Shown: in pieces, positions 1 to 7,285 of the stretch
How positions within the stretch are numbered: position 1 is the stretch's first letter
How the letters are laid out: each line of letters opens with the position of its first letter
Assembly: GCA_021769965.1 (NCBI GenBank)
Contig: JAETRU010000026.1
Coordinates: 1-41,303 of the forward strand
Length of the DNA: 41,303 bases
From: Eubacterium sp.
GTDB lineage: Bacteria > Bacillota > Clostridia > Peptostreptococcales > Anaerovoracaceae
Reading direction: 5' to 3'
Made by a program: the position numbers and the translations under genes
The notes under the pieces: generated by a model
Database searches by the model: none
What the model was told of the DNA's origin: nothing
Seen by the model: the letters and a program-made list of their open reading frames with translations, nothing else

Positions 1-132
1 AGGCTGCATGGGGGAATCGCAGAAAAAAAGTGATCTGCGGTCAAGTCCAGTCAAATCCTTGTAAAACATGGATAGTTCTATTTTACATGGCAGCTGTAGA
101 GTAGAAAACTGCCATTTCTGCGAATAGTAACT
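1..132. other. Left-edge non-coding stretch
   Basis: No open reading frame that I can assign. The stretch contains two short inverted repeats: TGTAAAA/TTTTACA around 61-86, and ATGGCAG (87-93) with CTGCCAT (109-115) followed by TTTCT. They could be a weak plus-strand terminator of a gene that lies beyond the left edge, but nothing proves it. Confidence 0.3.
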
Positions 133-157
133 GAGGCGGCCCGAAAGCCGCCTCTTT
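133..157 (-). terminator. Hairpin terminator after the YjiH-family gene
   Basis: GAGGCGGC (133-140), loop CCGAAA, GCCGCCTC (147-154): a perfect 8-bp GC-rich stem. It begins 20 nt beyond the stop codon of the minus-strand gene at 178. The T tract is weak on both strands (TTT on plus, none clear on minus), so it may act in both directions or simply protect the transcript end. Confidence 0.6.
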
Positions 158-177
158 GATCATGTATCGTCTATGTA

Positions 178-1545
178 TTAAAATACCAAATGTGCCAATG
201 GGCAGATGATCACTAAGCTGATGATAGTTCTCTCGAGGAACAGAACTAACAGTTCCCAGAACTTGACCGGCAGCTTAGAACCCAGGATCAGTCCGCCGAC
301 CTCAGACAGATAGATCAGCTGTGTAACGGATACGGAAGCAACGATAAACCGGGTCATCGGACTCTCGATGCCGCCTGCCGCCAGAATAGACGGTGTGAAC
401 ATATCTGTAAATCCGACTACCATAGTCTTTGATGCTTCTGCCGCCTCCGGAACCTGCAGCAGCTCCAGCAGAGGCAAAAACGGCTTGCCCAGGATCTCGA
501 AGATCGGAGTATTGTTTGCCAGCATCAGTGCGATAGTTCCGATTGCCATAACAGTAGGCAGAACACCAAACCACATACCGACAGCGTTCTTCAAACCGTT
601 TTCAAAGAACTGACCGATACCCTTATGCTCCTCTACTCTCTTCAGAGCGAGATCAATGCCATATTCTCTGGAATTGTGGTACTGAGGAGGAATCGTTTCC
701 GGCATAGCCTTTCCCTCTACCACATAATCGTCTTTCTTCATAGAAAGCGGCGGTATACGAGGCACGATGATCGCGCAGGCAACGCCTACCAGGCAGATCA
801 TGAGATAATATACCCCGAAATATTCCATAAGGTCAACCTGTGCCAGCACTACGATACTGAAGGTGATGGAAACAGCGGAGAAAGTTGTTGCAATAACAGA
901 CGCCTCCCTTGCTGAATAATATCCGCCTTCGTACTGGTTGCAGGTCAGCATAACGCCCAGCGTGCCGTCACCGATCCATGACGTGAAGCAGTCGACTGCC
1001 GCACGTCCCGGAATTTTGAACAGCGGACGCATGACCTTCGTCAGAAGAGCTCCGACAAATTCCAGCAGACCGAAATCCAGGAGCAAAGGCAGCAGCATAG
1101 CTGCGATAATAAAGATAATGACGAGTACAGTCAGAAGGTCACCCAGCACGAAACCGCCTGCGCCTCCCTCTGTGATCATGTGAATAAATCCGGTATCATC
1201 ATCTCCGGCATCTATCCCAAGGTAGGTGAGCCAGACAAACACAGCGCCGATTACACGGATAGCGACCCAGACCGGAGTCGTTTCAAAAGTATCCTTCAAA
1301 ATCGGATGTTTTTTAAAGAAATCCGGAACGATCAAAGCCGCAATAGACATAACTGCAGACACAGTCAGGATCAAAACGCACAGGATCGGCAGTATGCCGG
1401 ACAAAGCCTGACCGATAATGTCAGCAATGATCTTTACGCAGATCGTCCAGTCCCCGTTATATTTTACAGGGATCATAAAAAGCAGGATTCCAATGATGGA
1501 CGGTATTAGAAATTTTGCCATCAAGTTGTTCTTTTTCTGTTCCAT
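178..1545 (-). CDS. YjiH family membrane protein with nucleoside-recognition (Gate) domains
   Basis: A 455-residue integral membrane protein with about ten hydrophobic segments. I recognise the YjiH family layout: two 'nucleoside recognition'/Gate type halves, with the segments around DCFTSWIGDGTLGVM (about residue 186) and GFTDMFTPSILAAGG (about residue 377) as the paired conserved motifs. The N-terminus is basic (MEQKKNN) and then enters the membrane. Family members are thought to be transporters or membrane scaffolds but the substrate is not established, so I give none. The start is supported by GAAAGGAG just upstream of ATG 1545. It stands alone, between a terminator and an AT-rich leader, divergent from the tRNA operon. 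Confidence 0.8.
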   Translation of the reverse strand: MEQKKNNLMAKFLIPSIIGILLFMIPVKYNGDWTICVKIIADIIGQALSGILPILCVLILTVSAVMSIAALIVPDFFKKHPILKDTFETTPVWVAIRVIGAVFVWLTYLGIDAGDDDTGFIHMITEGGAGGFVLGDLLTVLVIIFIIAAMLLPLLLDFGLLEFVGALLTKVMRPLFKIPGRAAVDCFTSWIGDGTLGVMLTCNQYEGGYYSAREASVIATTFSAVSITFSIVVLAQVDLMEYFGVYYLMICLVGVACAIIVPRIPPLSMKKDDYVVEGKAMPETIPPQYHNSREYGIDLALKRVEEHKGIGQFFENGLKNAVGMWFGVLPTVMAIGTIALMLANNTPIFEILGKPFLPLLELLQVPEAAEASKTMVVGFTDMFTPSILAAGGIESPMTRFIVASVSVTQLIYLSEVGGLILGSKLPVKFWELLVLFLERTIISLVIICPLAHLVF

Positions 1546-1577
1546 ATTTTTCTCCTTTCATATAATCCTATCTTAAT

Positions 1578-1607
1578 ACTCTATCACACTATATATAAAT
1601 AAGTCAA
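1578..1607 (-). promoter_or_regulatory. Putative sigma-A promoter of the YjiH-family gene
   Basis: Minus strand: TTGACT (1607-1602), 18-bp spacer, TAGAGT (1583-1578) preceded by TG one base upstream (extended -10). It sits about 35 nt before the start codon in an AT-rich leader. Fair but not perfect match. Confidence 0.45.
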
Positions 1608-1724
1608 GTCATCCGTATCATTTTGCCACAACTTTACAAATGTTGTATTTTTATAGACTCCTATCTATATATAATTTTTATTTGAATGTTTGAACAATTC
1701 TATCTATATTACCCGCCTGCACCT

Positions 1725-1758
1725 GTCGGTCTGCCGTCGTTCAGCCGTCGGTCTGCCG
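1725..1758 (+). repeat. Short direct repeat, 12 bp at 22-bp spacing
   Basis: GTCGGTCTGCCG occurs at 1725-1736 and again at 1747-1758, just upstream of the tRNA promoter. Two exact copies; no known role. Confidence 0.6.
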
Positions 1759-1782
1759 CTGAAAATCTTTCAAAATTTCCCC

Positions 1783-1811
1783 TTGACATTTGTTTAGAGA
1801 TAGACTATAAT
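1783..1811 (+). promoter_or_regulatory. Consensus sigma-A promoter of the tRNA operon
   Basis: TTGACA (1783-1788), exactly 17 bp, TATAAT (1806-1811). A perfect match to the consensus in both hexamers, as expected for a stable-RNA operon. The first tRNA starts 30 nt after the -10 box. Confidence 0.93.
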
Positions 1812-1840
1812 TATTCTTGTCGTCAGCGAGATGACATCGT

Positions 1841-1915
1841 TCCGAGGTAGCTCAATGGTGGAGCAACCGGCTGTTAACCGGTAGGCTGTGGGTTCGAGCC
1901 CCACCCTCGGAGCCA
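1841..1915 (+). tRNA. tRNA-Asn (GTT)
   Basis: Complete cloverleaf: acceptor TCCGAGG (1841-1847) pairs with CCTCGGA (1905-1911), discriminator G, encoded CCA at 1913-1915. The anticodon loop CTGTTAA sits in an ACCGG/CCGGT stem and gives anticodon GTT. The T arm GGGTTCGAGCCCC is standard. First gene of a three-tRNA operon. Confidence 0.97.
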
Positions 1916-1935
1916 ATTTTTTATTTTAACGGTGC

Positions 1936-2024
1936 GCCGGAATGGCGGAATTGGCAGACGCACAGGACTTAAAATCCTGCGATCCTTACCGATCGTACCG
2001 GTTCGACCCCGGTTTCCGGCACCA
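1936..2024 (+). tRNA. tRNA-Leu (TAA)
   Basis: Class II tRNA with a long variable arm. Acceptor GCCGGAA (1936-1942) pairs with TTCCGGC (2014-2020), discriminator A, encoded CCA (2022-2024). The anticodon loop CTTAAAA between CAGGA and TCCTG gives anticodon TAA. Second gene of the operon. Confidence 0.96.
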
Positions 2025-2050
2025 TATTAAAATAAAAAATCAATCAATAT

Positions 2051-2126
<76 letters not shown>

Positions 2127-2127
2127 A

Positions 2128-2165
2128 GACACGAAGACCGTCCATTAGGGCGGTTTTTTCGTGTC
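2128..2165 (+). terminator. Terminator of the tRNA operon
   Basis: Inner stem ACCGTCC (2137-2143) / GGGCGGT (2148-2154) with one G-T pair, followed by a run of T (2154-2159). An outer perfect stem GACACGAA (2128-2135) / TTCGTGTC (2158-2165) extends it. It begins 2 nt after the tRNA-fMet CCA. Confidence 0.9.
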
Positions 2166-2280
2166 TTAATTGCGGAATATGGAAATACAGGACTTGAACC
2201 GTAGGCGCGGCCGTGAAGCGAAGCAGTCCAGTGGACTGGTGAGCAGGCCACGGCCCAAGCATGCCGCGGAGGGCATGCAT
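2166..2280. repeat. Degenerate inverted copy of the tRNA-fMet 3' end plus nested palindromes
   Basis: ACAGGACTTGAACC (2187-2200) is the exact reverse complement of the tRNA-fMet T arm at 2102-2115, and TTGCGG (2170-2175) matches the complement of its acceptor end, with an 11-nt insertion between. Next come nested inverted repeats: GGCCGTG (2209-2215)/CACGGCC (2249-2255) around the palindrome AGTCCAGTGGACT, then GCATGCC (2259-2265)/GGCATGC (2272-2278). It looks like a decayed insertion boundary. No gene is seen. Confidence 0.6.
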
Positions 2281-2652
2281 CAGTGTAGAAACGCCCTAAT
2301 TTGCCTGAAGAAGTTCCCAATAGTGCATTCTTTTCATACTTCAGTTTTAAATCCGTCTCAAAGCCTTTCAAATCAGACACATTGGTGCAGAAATCCTGCA
2401 TGATTTTGAAAAACATCAGTAAATATCCGTAAAATTCAGGAATATAATGTAATTTAACGAAGTTTATAGAATCTGATTCATAAATTCCAGACTCTATACT
2501 GCCGCAATCGCGCCCTAACGGGCAACGAAACAGAAGAAATGAGACGGATTATGATTTTATCAAAAATAAATCCGCACTATTGATCCAAAATAATCACCTT
2601 TTGCGACGGACAGGCAGATTCATTCAGCTACTCTGGCACTCTGTTAAAAATT
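2281..2652. other. Non-coding spacer between the tRNA operon and the GNAT gene
   Basis: AT-rich sequence without a credible gene on either strand. A 103-codon minus-strand frame (2105-2416) crosses it, but that frame runs through the terminator, the palindromes and the end of the tRNA, so I do not accept it. No hairpin of note. Confidence 0.4.
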
Positions 2653-2653
2653 A

Positions 2654-2662
2654 TGGTACACT
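2654..2662 (+). promoter_or_regulatory. Possible extended -10 promoter of the GNAT gene
   Basis: TGGTACACT: TG-N-TACACT, an extended -10 element about 60 nt before the start codon, with only a weak -35 (CTGGCA-like). Weak inference. Confidence 0.3.
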
Positions 2663-2723
2663 ATGAATCAAATGCTGCATCAAAAAAACAGATTATCGCA
2701 AGAATATCAGGGAGGAGAAACGC

Positions 2724-3197
2724 ATGCAGAACACTGACATTACATTTAAAGAAATCGACAGGCGCATTGAATCTCAGATTACAGAAATCTGGGGCGACTG
2801 GGTTTTGGAATACAGCTGCCTTCACTACGGTGAAGACTGCTGCTCACTGGCCGCTATGTGGGACAGCGAACCTGTAGGCTTTATTTCCGTCTACCCGCTG
2901 CCGTTCCCAGAGCCTCTCGCAGACTACCGCGATGCGTATATTGATGACCTCGAAGTCCGCAAAGAATTCCGGCGACAGAAAATCGCCTCCAGACTGCTGT
3001 CTATGGCAGAGCAGTGGTCAAAGGAGCACGGCTACCGTCAGATACGCTCCTGGAGCTCTGATGACAAGATCGAAGCTCTTTCCATGTGGAAGAACCTGGG
3101 ATACGGGATGTGCCCGGCCATCATGCGCGGCGAAAGCGTCAAGAAAGGATTCGAAGGAAAGCCCATCTACGGCTTTTATGTTGTCAAACCCCTCTGA
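2724..3197 (+). CDS. GNAT family N-acetyltransferase
   Basis: A 157-residue single-domain GNAT protein that would transfer an acetyl group from acetyl-CoA to an amine; the substrate cannot be read from sequence. The central motif A is at about residues 77-92 (DLEVRKEFRRQKIASRLL region), where the usual R-x-x-G-x-G/A loop reads RRQKIA, with a lysine in place of the first glycine. The following helix and a C-terminal strand (WKNLGYG ... GFYVV) are typical. The ATG is preceded by GGGAGGAG at a good distance. It is a single gene that converges on the TPR gene through a shared bidirectional terminator. Confidence 0.82.
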   Translation: MQNTDITFKEIDRRIESQITEIWGDWVLEYSCLHYGEDCCSLAAMWDSEPVGFISVYPLPFPEPLADYRDAYIDDLEVRKEFRRQKIASRLLSMAEQWSKEHGYRQIRSWSSDDKIEALSMWKNLGYGMCPAIMRGESVKKGFEGKPIYGFYVVKPL

Positions 3198-3221
3198 ACT
3201 GCAGATCACAAACAAAAGTCA

Positions 3222-3268
3222 AAAAGTTTCGTATATCAAAGCCAGACGCTTCGATCTACGAAACTTTT
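3222..3268. terminator. Bidirectional terminator between converging genes
   Basis: AAAAGTTTCGTA (3222-3233) and TACGAAACTTTT (3257-3268) form a perfect 12-bp outer stem, extended inward by ATCAAAGC/GCTTCGAT with one mismatch and a CAGAC loop. A tracts on the left and T tracts on the right fit termination from both sides. Confidence 0.88.
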
Positions 3269-3344
3269 CTCATTTTATCTTAGTCCATACAATGGTAAAT
3301 TAGGTCAAACCATCTTCCAAACGGTCCAAAAACTTAATTCCTAA

Positions 3345-3386
3345 GCTCCGGCCGGCAATCCCCGTGCTCTGGCCGGCAATTCCCGC
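3345..3386. repeat. 21-bp tandem duplication after the TPR gene
   Basis: GCTCCGGCCGGCAATCCCCG (from 3345) is followed directly by a second copy from 3366 with two changes. It lies immediately beyond the stop codon of the minus-strand TPR gene and may be a small slippage duplication. Confidence 0.6.
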
Positions 3387-3390
3387 CGTC

Positions 3391-4401
3391 CTACGACATA
3401 CCTTCCATTTTTTCGGCCCGGTCCAGCTCGGCGTTGGCTTTGACCACCTGTATCTTCTTCCGGTACTTCTCCGCCATAGCCTGATCCCCAGTCACTTCAT
3501 ACAGGGCAGCCAGCTCATCCATAGCCTCAGTGTTGCTCGGAGACAGCTGCAGAACCTGCTTAAAGCATTCCATGGACTTTTCCGTTTCCTCCATTGCTTC
3601 ATAGGCGACGCCCAGATAATACCACAGCGGCCACCATGTATTGAAGCGCTCGTCCTCCTCGTAGCCGCTCAGCACTGCAATGCCCTCTTCGAACCGGCCC
3701 GCCAGCACATGGTTATAGCCCTCTTCGATCTTCACAGGCTCCGTGAGCTTTTCCAGCCATCCGGCTACCTCGTCCTTCTGCTCCTGATTATCAGACAGCT
3801 CCATAAAAGTTTCCCAGGTCAGCTTCGCCTTCACATACAGGCCCAGATTCAGATAGCCGTAGCCCAGGAAATAGAAACCCATGTCAAAGTCCGGCTTCTT
3901 CAAAGTCAGCTTTTCAAAGGCTTCCAGGGATTCCGCCTTGTAGCGGCCGATGTATTCCTCCCCTTCGCCCTTCTCATAGGAATCCTTGCAGGCCCGTCCG
4001 TAGCAGTACAGCGCGTCCACATTCTCCGGGTCGATCAGCAGCGCCGCCCGGAAGCAGATGCAGGCCCGGTCAAAGTCGCCGCCGGCCGCCGCCTCCACGC
4101 CGTCTCCGATCAGAGGCCGGGCGAATTCTTTCGTAAACGTCCGCTGAATATACGCCAAATAATTGTCACGATACTTAAAATTCAGATCGCAGCCGATGAT
4201 AAACGCCATGTTCTGCGCAATGATCAGCGTCGACAGATCGCTAAGCGCCGTCTTTCTGACAGGCACCGGCACCCCCGACAGGATATCCGCAATGCCTGCC
4301 CTCTCCAGATAGCTGTCCGACAGCTCGTCGAACAAAAAGTCATCCACCTGAGGAATCAGATACTCCCCGATGCGATCCTGCAGTCTTTTCATTTCATCCA
4401 T
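3391..4401 (-). CDS. Tetratricopeptide repeat protein
   Basis: A cytosolic protein of about 336 residues with no signal peptide or membrane segment. TPR-like helix pairs are visible at about residues 105-137 (DFDRACICFRAALLIDPEN), 175-210 and 255-320 (TEKSMECFKQVLQLSPSN), the last being canonical. Such repeats bind partner proteins; no enzyme domain is seen. An ATG 12 nt further upstream (4413) is possible, but GGATGG is better placed for ATG 4401, and a third ATG at 4392 would give a 4-nt ATGA overlap with the upstream stop. Start overlap with the B12-radical SAM gene means translational coupling, so its job may be tied to those enzymes. Confidence 0.72.
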   Translation of the reverse strand: MDEMKRLQDRIGEYLIPQVDDFLFDELSDSYLERAGIADILSGVPVPVRKTALSDLSTLIIAQNMAFIIGCDLNFKYRDNYLAYIQRTFTKEFARPLIGDGVEAAAGGDFDRACICFRAALLIDPENVDALYCYGRACKDSYEKGEGEEYIGRYKAESLEAFEKLTLKKPDFDMGFYFLGYGYLNLGLYVKAKLTWETFMELSDNQEQKDEVAGWLEKLTEPVKIEEGYNHVLAGRFEEGIAVLSGYEEDERFNTWWPLWYYLGVAYEAMEETEKSMECFKQVLQLSPSNTEAMDELAALYEVTGDQAMAEKYRKKIQVVKANAELDRAEKMEGMS

Positions 4402-5936
4402 TGCAATTCCCATCCTTTTTTATAAAATTTTTTCACCGCGTCAAAGTTCATGGTTTCCGCAAGGTCCTCCATCAAAGGGTGTCTGACCCGCTCTATCCAT
4501 ACGTCCGGGCTGTCCGGTCGTAGAGACGCTCCAAACAATAACAGAATCCGGTACAGATCCTCCTTCTTATGAGACCGGTGCTGAAAGCCGGAATCGTAGA
4601 AGAAAGAAGCCAGAGCCTCATAAAAAGAGAAGGCCCTGCCGCCAAAGGCCTCATCGATCAGGAACTCCAGAGTCCTTGAAAATCCGCCTTTGTTGTGATA
4701 CAGCTCCAGCACAGTTTCTATCATAGACAGCCTTTCCATTTCCAGCGCTGTCAGCCACCTGCTGGCGATGACCTGATAAGGCGCGTAGTCCCGACAGATA
4801 TAGCCGAATTCTTCCCTCCGCTGCTGAATCCTGGTTCCCTTCAAAAGTTTCAGAAAACCCAGCTGCAGATTGTCCGCGCCCAGCCCGTAGACCTGTTCAA
4901 AAGATCTTCCGAAGCTTTCATAATCCTCGTAAGGCAGTCCCGCGATCAGATCCACATGAATGTGGCTGTTTTTCAGATTCACCAGCTGCCGGATCCGCGT
5001 CAGAGTCCGGTCCGTATCTCCGCTGCGGTCCGCAGCCCGAAGAGTCTTAGGATTGCAGCTCTGGATACCGATCTCAAACTGGAACAGGCCCGGCCTTGCC
5101 GCCGCGATCACCTCGAGGCAGCTGTCGTCCAGCAGCTCCGCGCAGATCTCAAAATGAAAATTGGTGATCCCGTTATCGTTATCGATCAGAAACTGCCAGA
5201 TCTTTTTCGCCCGCTCCCTGTCATAGTTAAAAGTCCTGTCGATAAATTTCACCTGTCTGACCCTTCGCTGCAAAAACCAGGAAAGCTCTGACTGCGTCCG
5301 CGCAAGGGGCAGCGGCCGGATCGTCTTCTCCAGGGAAGACAGGCAGTAGCTGCATCTGTAGGGACATCCTCTGGAAGCCTCGTAGTAGACCACCTTATCT
5401 TCTGCCGGAGGCACAGACAGATATGGAAATGGCAGCGCTGCCATTTCCCACGCCTCTCCCGGCCCGTTGTCACGGAGCAGAACGCCGTCGCGCCAGACGA
5501 GAGACGGAAGTTCTGACAGACACCCTTTGATGGATCGCCCTGCCAGCAGCCAGCGGCACAGCTGATCGAAAGCCGCCTCGCCTTCGCCCCGCAGTACGCC
5601 GTCAACGTGCGGGTTGGCCGTGAGAAAATCCTCTGCCTCATAGCTGACCTCGGGCCCGCCCAGCAGTATGGTCAGACCCGGCTGGGCTTTTTTCAGGTCG
5701 GCTGCCAGGTCACAGGTCTGCCGGATGTTCCAGATATAGCAGGAAAAGCAGACCAGGTCGTACTGTCCCCGCAGGATCTCGCCATAGACGTAGCCGGACT
5801 CATTGTTGATGGTAAACTCGGCCATGGTCAGTTCCTCCGCAGACAGACCGGCTCTGCGGCCAGTTTCGTACAGGTACCGCAGAGCCAGATTGCTGTGTAC
5901 ATATTTCGCGTTCAGTGTGGTGAGAAGGATCTTCAT
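4389..5936 (-). CDS. B12-binding domain radical SAM protein (DUF4080 type)
   Basis: 515 residues. The N-terminal 120 residues form a Rossmann-like B12-binding fold (MKILLTTLNAKYVHSNLALRY start, ILLGGPEVSYEA near 92), without the DxHxxG cobalt-ligand motif. A radical SAM barrel follows with the cluster motif CPYRCSYC (CxxxCxxC, about residues 191-198) that binds a 4Fe-4S cluster and S-adenosylmethionine. The C-terminal 150 residues match the DUF4080 extension I associate with this family. Substrate unknown. Its ATG directly follows the TAG of the upstream radical SAM gene (TAGATG), so the two are translated from one message. Confidence 0.85.
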   Translation of the reverse strand: MKILLTTLNAKYVHSNLALRYLYETGRRAGLSAEELTMAEFTINNESGYVYGEILRGQYDLVCFSCYIWNIRQTCDLAADLKKAQPGLTILLGGPEVSYEAEDFLTANPHVDGVLRGEGEAAFDQLCRWLLAGRSIKGCLSELPSLVWRDGVLLRDNGPGEAWEMAALPFPYLSVPPAEDKVVYYEASRGCPYRCSYCLSSLEKTIRPLPLARTQSELSWFLQRRVRQVKFIDRTFNYDRERAKKIWQFLIDNDNGITNFHFEICAELLDDSCLEVIAAARPGLFQFEIGIQSCNPKTLRAADRSGDTDRTLTRIRQLVNLKNSHIHVDLIAGLPYEDYESFGRSFEQVYGLGADNLQLGFLKLLKGTRIQQRREEFGYICRDYAPYQVIASRWLTALEMERLSMIETVLELYHNKGGFSRTLEFLIDEAFGGRAFSFYEALASFFYDSGFQHRSHKKEDLYRILLLFGASLRPDSPDVWIERVRHPLMEDLAETMNFDAVKKFYKKGWELQWMK

Positions 5937-6809
5937 CTACAGCATCCTGAACCTTTCATCTTTCAGAAGTCCGGTATTTTCCATAGCCCGCTGCAGCTGC
6001 TCCATCATCCGCGGCTTGTCAGCAGGCAGATTTCCGCGCAGGGAAACGTAGTTGGACGCGTGGTTGCTGCGGAACACGCACGGCTTCGTCGGGTTGGCGT
6101 GCTTCATCAGCAGATAGGTCTCTGCCACCACTTCTTCGCCGGACAGCAGAGTCAGCTCGCCCCGCTGGATCTGACCGGTGATCGGCGCCCTGCGGTCCAG
6201 CATCAGAGTCAGCAGACCCACATAAGAGGCGTTCATCTCGCTGATCAGCTTTCCGGTCTCGATGGCGTGATCCTCCCATCCTTCCTTTCCGGCAAGACCT
6301 GAAATAAAGGTCACGGACGCAGGGATCCCGGCGTCTTCGATCTTATGAACAGATTCGATCATCTGCTCCCGGGTCACGCCTTTGCAGACAGCGTCCAGAA
6401 CCTTCTGGCTTCCGGATTCCGCTCCCAGATAGATCATGCCGATGCCGGCCTCTCTCAGAGTGACAAGCTCCTCCGGCGTCTTGCGCAGAACGTCCTTCGC
6501 GGAACCGTAAACACTGACCCGCCGGCACTCCGGAAACAGTTCCCGGATCTTATCCAGGATCACCAGCAGTTTATCTGTAGACAGACACAGAGCGTCTCCA
6601 TCACAGAGGAAGATGCGATCCACCTTCCGGTACGCTCTTCTGGCCATTTCCAGGTCTTCCATCACCTCCGCTACGTCCCGGACCCGAAACCTTTTGTCCT
6701 TGAACATACTGCAGAAGGTGCATTTATTGTGAGAACAGCCGATGGTCACCTGGATCAGCAGGCTGTATGCCTCACTTGGCGGTCTGTAAATATCGCCTTC
6801 ATATCTCAT
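5937..6809 (-). CDS. Radical SAM protein with CX4CX2C cluster motif
   Basis: A compact 290-residue radical SAM enzyme of the B12-radical SAM/Elp3-like superfamily but without a B12 domain. The cluster motif reads CSHNKCTFC (residues 25-33), i.e. four residues rather than three between the first two cysteines; this spacing is characteristic of one COG1032-type subfamily as I remember it. GAESGSQ near residue 129 fits the SAM-binding strand. Function unknown. First gene of the three-gene minus-strand group. Its leader, with AAAGGA before the ATG, lies inside the left arm of a large foldback. Confidence 0.8.
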   Translation of the reverse strand: MRYEGDIYRPPSEAYSLLIQVTIGCSHNKCTFCSMFKDKRFRVRDVAEVMEDLEMARRAYRKVDRIFLCDGDALCLSTDKLLVILDKIRELFPECRRVSVYGSAKDVLRKTPEELVTLREAGIGMIYLGAESGSQKVLDAVCKGVTREQMIESVHKIEDAGIPASVTFISGLAGKEGWEDHAIETGKLISEMNASYVGLLTLMLDRRAPITGQIQRGELTLLSGEEVVAETYLLMKHANPTKPCVFRSNHASNYVSLRGNLPADKPRMMEQLQRAMENTGLLKDERFRML

Positions 6810-6813
6810 AAAA

Positions 6814-7006
6814 CAAATATCCTTTCATTTCTCGCTTCATCAGCGGAGCAGAGATCTGCACAAATCCTTCTCCTATTTTCCCAATATCCCGCCCGGAACT
6901 CGCCTGACGGCTCAAACAATCGGGCGCGCTATGGAAAATCACAGAGAATGCATTTGGCAGATCAAACTGCCCCGCTGAAAATCGCTCGAAAATGAAAGGA
7001 TATTTG
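6814..7006. repeat. ~190-bp foldback (imperfect inverted repeat)
   Basis: CAAATATCCTTTCATTT (6814-6830) is the exact complement of the sequence at 6990-7006, and the match continues inward with small gaps: CAGCGGAGCAG against CAGCGGGGCAG, GATCTGC against GATCTGC, TATTTTCC against GATTTTCC, GCCCG against GCCCG. Arms are about 80 nt, the centre about 25 nt (6896-6921). The left arm contains the ribosome binding site of the radical SAM gene, so the right arm looks like an inverted duplicate of that leader. Confidence 0.75.
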
Positions 7007-7074
7007 GAGATACGGGCTCCGCCCATTCCATCTCCGAGCGTGATTTACATAAATATCGAGGTTCAGCGCCTCAA

Positions 7075-7240
7075 ATTGAGCAAATCGGGCTAAATTCTGC
7101 TGTTTTGCTCAATCTGCACCGGTATTTCGTCCGCCCGATTGAGCAAATCGGGCCGATTTTCGCTGTTTTGCTCAATCTGCCCCGGTATTTCGTCTGCCCG
7201 ATTGAGCAAATCAGGCTAATTTCTGCTGTTTTGCTCAATC
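7075..7240. repeat. Tandem 63-bp hairpin repeats (2.6 copies)
   Basis: Units at 7075-7137, 7138-7200 and a partial 7201-7240. Each begins ATTGAGCAAATCRGGC and contains its own inverted repeat ATTGAGCAAA / TTTGCTCAAT, so each can fold as a 10-bp hairpin. The first two copies differ at about six positions. They follow the argS stop on the minus strand and precede the foldback. No reading frame is conserved through them. Confidence 0.9.
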
Positions 7241-7275
7241 CAGATTGAAATCCAGATTGAAATTCAGATCGGAAC
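7241..7275. repeat. 12-bp tandem repeats
   Basis: CAGATTGAAATC (7241-7252), CAGATTGAAATT (7253-7264) and a decayed third CAGATCGGAA. They directly adjoin the 63-bp units at the end of argS. Confidence 0.7.
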
Positions 7276-7285
7276 CCCGTGCGGG

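Noticed and set aside
3364-4425. Plus-strand frame of 353 codons opposite the TPR gene
   Set aside because: Exact shadow of a minus-strand gene with clear TPR helices; the peptide is rich in H, R, Q and L as expected for an antisense frame.
6799-7026. Minus-strand frame of 75 codons upstream of the radical SAM gene
   Set aside because: It lies inside the foldback, overlaps the start of the real gene in another frame and has no ribosome binding site.
7075-7240. CRISPR array
   Set aside because: The repeats are 63-bp units that are contiguous, with no unique spacers between short repeats and no cas genes nearby.
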